Assembly (NCBI GenBank): GCA_023443925.1
Contig: JAEZSL010000386.1
Span: 1 to 9,466 of the forward strand
Length of the DNA stretch: 9,466 nucleotides
Direction of reading: 5' to 3'
DNA from: Bacillota bacterium
Lineage (GTDB): Bacteria > Bacillota_A > Clostridia > Lachnospirales > Lachnospiraceae
Within the stretch, counting starts at the first letter, position 1. Each line of letters begins with the position of its first letter. The notes beneath the pieces are model-generated. The model saw only the letters and a list, made by a program, of their open reading frames with translations. It had not been told where the DNA came from and searched no databases. Below, piece by piece: positions 7,472-9,466 of the stretch. The position numbers were made by a program, and so were the translations under genes.

Positions 7472-7560
7472 AATGAGCCTCCATAAAGCCAAGGGTTATC
7501 CTACCGCAGGTTTAGTGTAAAACCTGTAATAGAAACCCGGGTCTTTAAAGGAGGCTCATT
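7472..7560 (-). ncRNA. Rod-shaped structured element; terminator-like on the minus strand, possible small RNA
   Basis: An 89-nt stretch folds on itself almost end to end. Basal stem: 7472-7482 with 7550-7560 (11 bp perfect, AATGAGCCTCC). Next: AAAGCC (7485-7490) with 7540-7546, leaving T7542 as a bulge; then GGGTT (7493-7497) with AACCC (7534-7538); then an internal loop (7498-7506 against 7527-7533); then a CAGGTTT/AAACCTG hairpin (7507-7513 with 7520-7526) with a 6-nt loop. On the minus strand the basal stem is followed by nine T residues (complement of A run 7465-7473), a textbook intrinsic terminator. On the plus strand only CTTTCTAT follows, so it may act more weakly there as the lipoprotein gene's terminator. 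No minus-strand gene lies upstream, and no strong minus promoter is evident. I do not recognise a known RNA family; strand and function are uncertain. Confidence 0.5.
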
Positions 7561-7639
7561 CTTTCTATATTACCGGGAATGAAACCTGATAATACTAAAA
7601 AGAGGTGCCGCTAACGGTACTGCTTACCCGCGGTATAAA

Positions 7640-7655
7640 TATAGACAGGTCTATA
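7640..7655. promoter_or_regulatory. 16-bp palindrome upstream of the cca promoter
   Basis: TATAGAC (7640-7646) and GTCTATA (7649-7655) form a perfect inverted repeat with a 2-bp centre. It ends 9 bp before the -35 box of the cca promoter, a usual position for an activator or repressor site. The binding protein is unknown. Confidence 0.45.
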
Positions 7656-7664
7656 CAAAAATTA

Positions 7665-7693
7665 TTGTTATACGGTAAAACTTCGGCTATAAT
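7665..7693 (+). promoter_or_regulatory. Sigma-A-type promoter of cca
   Basis: TTGTTA (7665-7670) and a perfect TATAAT (7688-7693) are separated by 17 bp. The -10 ends 34 bp before the cca start codon. This is the best housekeeping promoter in the window. Confidence 0.75.
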
Positions 7694-7727
7694 ATAAAAA
7701 TAAGATTTAGCGTCAGGAAGGATATGT

Positions 7728-9143
7728 ATGAAGATAGATTTACCCCAGAATGTGGATTATATTATAAACGAACTTATGAACAATGGATATGAGGCATATG
7801 CTGTGGGCGGCTGCATCCGGGACAGCATACTGGGCAGAGAGCCCGAGGACTGGGATATTACCACCTCTGCCCGGCCCATGGAGGTTAAAAAATTATTCCG
7901 CCGTACCGTGGATACAGGAATCCAGCATGGTACCGTTACCGTGATGCTGGACCGGGAAGGCTATGAAGTAACCACCTACCGGATTGACGGCGAATACGAA
8001 GATAACAGACGGCCTAGGAGCGTAGAATTTACGGGGGATCTGGTAGAAGACTTAAAAAGAAGAGATTTTACCATTAATGCCATGGCTTATAACAGGCGTG
8101 AGGGATTAGTCGATGTATTTGACGGGCTGAAGGATCTCAATAAGGGTATAATCCGTTGTGTCGGGAGTGCGGCTGAACGTTTTGATGAAGATGCACTGCG
8201 TATATTAAGGGCTGTCCGGTTTTCAGCCCAGCTTGGCTTTGAAGTTGAGGAAGAAACTCTAAAAGCGGTAAAGGAGAAAGCTGTCAAGCTGGAAGCCATC
8301 AGTGCCGAACGGATCCGGGTGGAATTAAATAAGCTTCTTTTGTCCTCCCACCCGGATAAATTAATTGATGCATACCGGGCCGGTATCACGAAAGTAGTAC
8401 TGCCGGAATTTGACGCCATGATGGTGACGGAACAAAATAATTTCCATCATATATATAACGTGGGGGTTCATAGCTTAAAAGCCGTAGAAATGGCAGGAAG
8501 GGATACCTCTTTACGGACGGAAGATTGTAAAGGAGAGGAACTGACAGCTTCACTTAAAGAACCTTTTGGCTCAAAAGAAACAACGGTACTGCGATGGACT
8601 ATGCTCCTTCATGATGTAGAAAAGCCAGGCTGTAAAACCGTCTCCCCGGAAGGGGACCATTTTTACGGACATCCGGAAAAAGGAGCCGATACGGCCAGGA
8701 ATATATTAAAGCGACTAAAATTTGATAATGAAACCACTGATCTGGTAACACGCTTAATCCGGTGGCATGATTACCGGTTTACCCTGACACCCCAGGGAAT
8801 GAGAAGAGCGGTTAACAAAATCGGAATTGATATTATGGAATTGCTGTTTAAAGTGAAAGCAGCAGATATAATGGCCAAGAATCCCGTAATCCGGGAAGAA
8901 AAATTAAAAAAACTGACCCGGGCGGTGGAGTTATTTCAGGAAATTAAGGAGAAGCAGGAATGCGTCAACCTTAAAATGCTTAATATTAATGGTAAAGACC
9001 TTATAACAATAGGAATTAAACCTGGTAAGGCCATGGGAGATATACTGGACAAGCTTTTGCAGCAGGTTCTGGATAATCCCTCCCTGAATGAGAAACAAAC
9101 ATTACTGAAAATGGCTGAAGATTTTACAGATACCATGGAATAG
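7728..9143 (+). CDS. cca: CCA-adding tRNA nucleotidyltransferase with HD domain
   Basis: Class II nucleotidyltransferase of 471 residues that adds or repairs the 3'-CCA end of tRNAs in the cytoplasm. The catalytic head has VGGCIRD (26-32) and the metal-binding Asp41/Asp43 in EDWDITT (40-46). RRDFTINAMAY (111-121) and RFDEDALRILRAVRF (151-165) are the other conserved motifs, the last including the base-selecting region. An HD-type domain follows: His248, His295-Asp296 in LLHDVEKPG, His315 and His347-Asp348. A C-terminal segment with INGKDLITIGIKPG (420-433) is typical of clostridial CCA enzymes. The HD domain may give a phosphohydrolase activity; by sequence alone a poly(A) polymerase is possible but less likely in a Firmicute. 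The start is supported by AGGAAGG (7715-7721) at good spacing. It has its own promoter and a probable terminator at 9190, so it is a single-gene unit. Confidence 0.93.
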   Translation: MKIDLPQNVDYIINELMNNGYEAYAVGGCIRDSILGREPEDWDITTSARPMEVKKLFRRTVDTGIQHGTVTVMLDREGYEVTTYRIDGEYEDNRRPRSVEFTGDLVEDLKRRDFTINAMAYNRREGLVDVFDGLKDLNKGIIRCVGSAAERFDEDALRILRAVRFSAQLGFEVEEETLKAVKEKAVKLEAISAERIRVELNKLLLSSHPDKLIDAYRAGITKVVLPEFDAMMVTEQNNFHHIYNVGVHSLKAVEMAGRDTSLRTEDCKGEELTASLKEPFGSKETTVLRWTMLLHDVEKPGCKTVSPEGDHFYGHPEKGADTARNILKRLKFDNETTDLVTRLIRWHDYRFTLTPQGMRRAVNKIGIDIMELLFKVKAADIMAKNPVIREEKLKKLTRAVELFQEIKEKQECVNLKMLNINGKDLITIGIKPGKAMGDILDKLLQQVLDNPSLNEKQTLLKMAEDFTDTME

Positions 9144-9189
9144 GGTTCTTAAACCGTATTGAACCTTAAGTCTAAGAATTAGTATTAAC

Positions 9190-9227
9190 GAGGGAAACTG
9201 AGTAATTCAAAGGTTTTCCTCTGTTTA
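9190..9227 (+). terminator. Probable intrinsic terminator of cca
   Basis: GAGGGAAAC (9190-9198) pairs with GTTTTCCTC (9213-9221), with one G-U pair, around a 14-nt loop and followed by TGTTTAT. The stem is fair but the T run is short. It lies 47 bases after the cca stop. Confidence 0.6.
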
Positions 9228-9373
9228 TACCAAGTGTTGCGGTAACCTAAAAAACCTCCAAATTTTATCAAAAAATCCCTGCTGTTCCTGTCATGAATTG
9301 GCTGCCTTTATCATAGGATTAAAAGAGACACCCCTATGAAGCGGTGCAATAGTTTGGGTCAGGAGGCTTTCCT

Positions 9374-9466
9374 ATGGAGGATAGAAATCTAGAACTATTT
9401 AGACAATATAATATAAAAATCTACAATACATACAGAATCAGGGGGGCATTTATTTTAGAGACAGAT
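9374..9466 (+). CDS. CotS-family spore coat protein, N-terminus only (3' partial)
   Basis: An open frame begins at ATG 9374 after a strong AGGAGG (9361-9366) with 7-nt spacing, and stays open to the window edge (31 codons). The translation includes LELFRQYNIKIYNTYRIRG (6-24), then AFILETD. This resembles the start of CotS-family proteins, kinase-fold relatives of spore coat assembly, whose N-termini read like a Tyr-Asp-Leu stretch, an Arg-Gly-Arg-Gly turn and an ETD segment. The resemblance is from memory of the family and covers only 31 residues; the kinase domain is outside the window. If correct, the gene is expected in the mother cell during sporulation. That the frame is a real gene is more certain than its family. 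Confidence 0.6.
   Translation, partial: MEDRNLELFRQYNIKIYNTYRIRGAFILETD

Larger units (their letters stand above)
7392..7727. other. Intergenic region between lipoprotein gene and cca, no gene
   Basis: This 336-bp stretch opens with an unused AAGGAG (7393-7398) right after the lipoprotein stop. It then holds the rod-shaped hairpin (7472-7560), a small hairpin GTGCCG/CGGTAC (7605-7610 with 7615-7620, one G-U pair), the palindrome at 7640-7655 and the cca promoter. No coding sequence is supported on either strand. Confidence 0.65.

Noticed and set aside
7473..7520. Fifteen-codon open frame in the rod-shaped element
   Set aside because: It has no ribosome binding site, and its first codons fall in the 11-bp basal stem; the pairing explains the sequence better than coding does.
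7577..7602. Stretch resembling the GAACCTGAT...GATAATAC core of a TPP riboswitch
   Set aside because: Only a short GAAACCTGATAATACT piece is present. The upstream CTGAGA box and the flanking stems of the THI element are missing, and the downstream gene is cca, not a thiamine gene.

Overview
The window looks like a chromosomal segment from a spore-forming anaerobic Firmicute, most likely a Lachnospiraceae/Clostridia member. This rests on AT-rich intergenic DNA with GGAG-type ribosome binding sites, a short archaeal/eukaryote-type prolyl-tRNA synthetase close to clostridial forms, a lipobox signal peptide, an AraC regulator beside a glycosidase, and the N-terminus of a CotS-like spore coat protein at the right edge. 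No mobile-element gene, CRISPR array, tRNA or rRNA is visible.

Layout. (1) 1-1400: 3' part of proS, closed by a strong intrinsic terminator. (2) 1695-2459: surE, a stationary-phase nucleotidase. It converges on and overlaps the 3' end of an AraC-family regulator on the minus strand (2430-3257). (3) 3258-3651: a 394-bp divergent intergenic region with no gene. It is packed with inverted repeats, a 20-nt direct repeat pair, and a leader hairpin that encloses the ribosome binding site of the next gene. (4) 3652-5391: a compact cytoplasmic GH2 beta-glycosidase, followed at 5634-7391 by a large substrate-binding lipoprotein of an ABC sugar importer. (5) 7392-7727: a 336-bp intergenic region with an 89-nt rod-shaped hairpin, a 16-bp palindrome and a good sigma-A-type promoter for cca. 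(6) 7728-9143: cca, the CCA-adding enzyme with an HD domain. (7) 9374-9466: start of a CotS-like gene running off the window.

How the genes fit together. The middle block (regulator, glycosidase, solute-binding lipoprotein) reads as a small carbohydrate-utilisation locus set between housekeeping genes for translation and tRNA maturation (proS, cca). The AraC protein probably controls the divergent GH2 gene. The lipoprotein would capture a sugar or glycoside outside the cell and the GH2 enzyme would hydrolyse it inside. The permease genes that such a binding protein needs are not in the window.

No protein-coding gene here is a new system. The parts worth a second look are non-coding: the structured rod at 7472-7560, the modular repeat region at 3410-3550, and the layered hairpins in front of the GH2 start codon.
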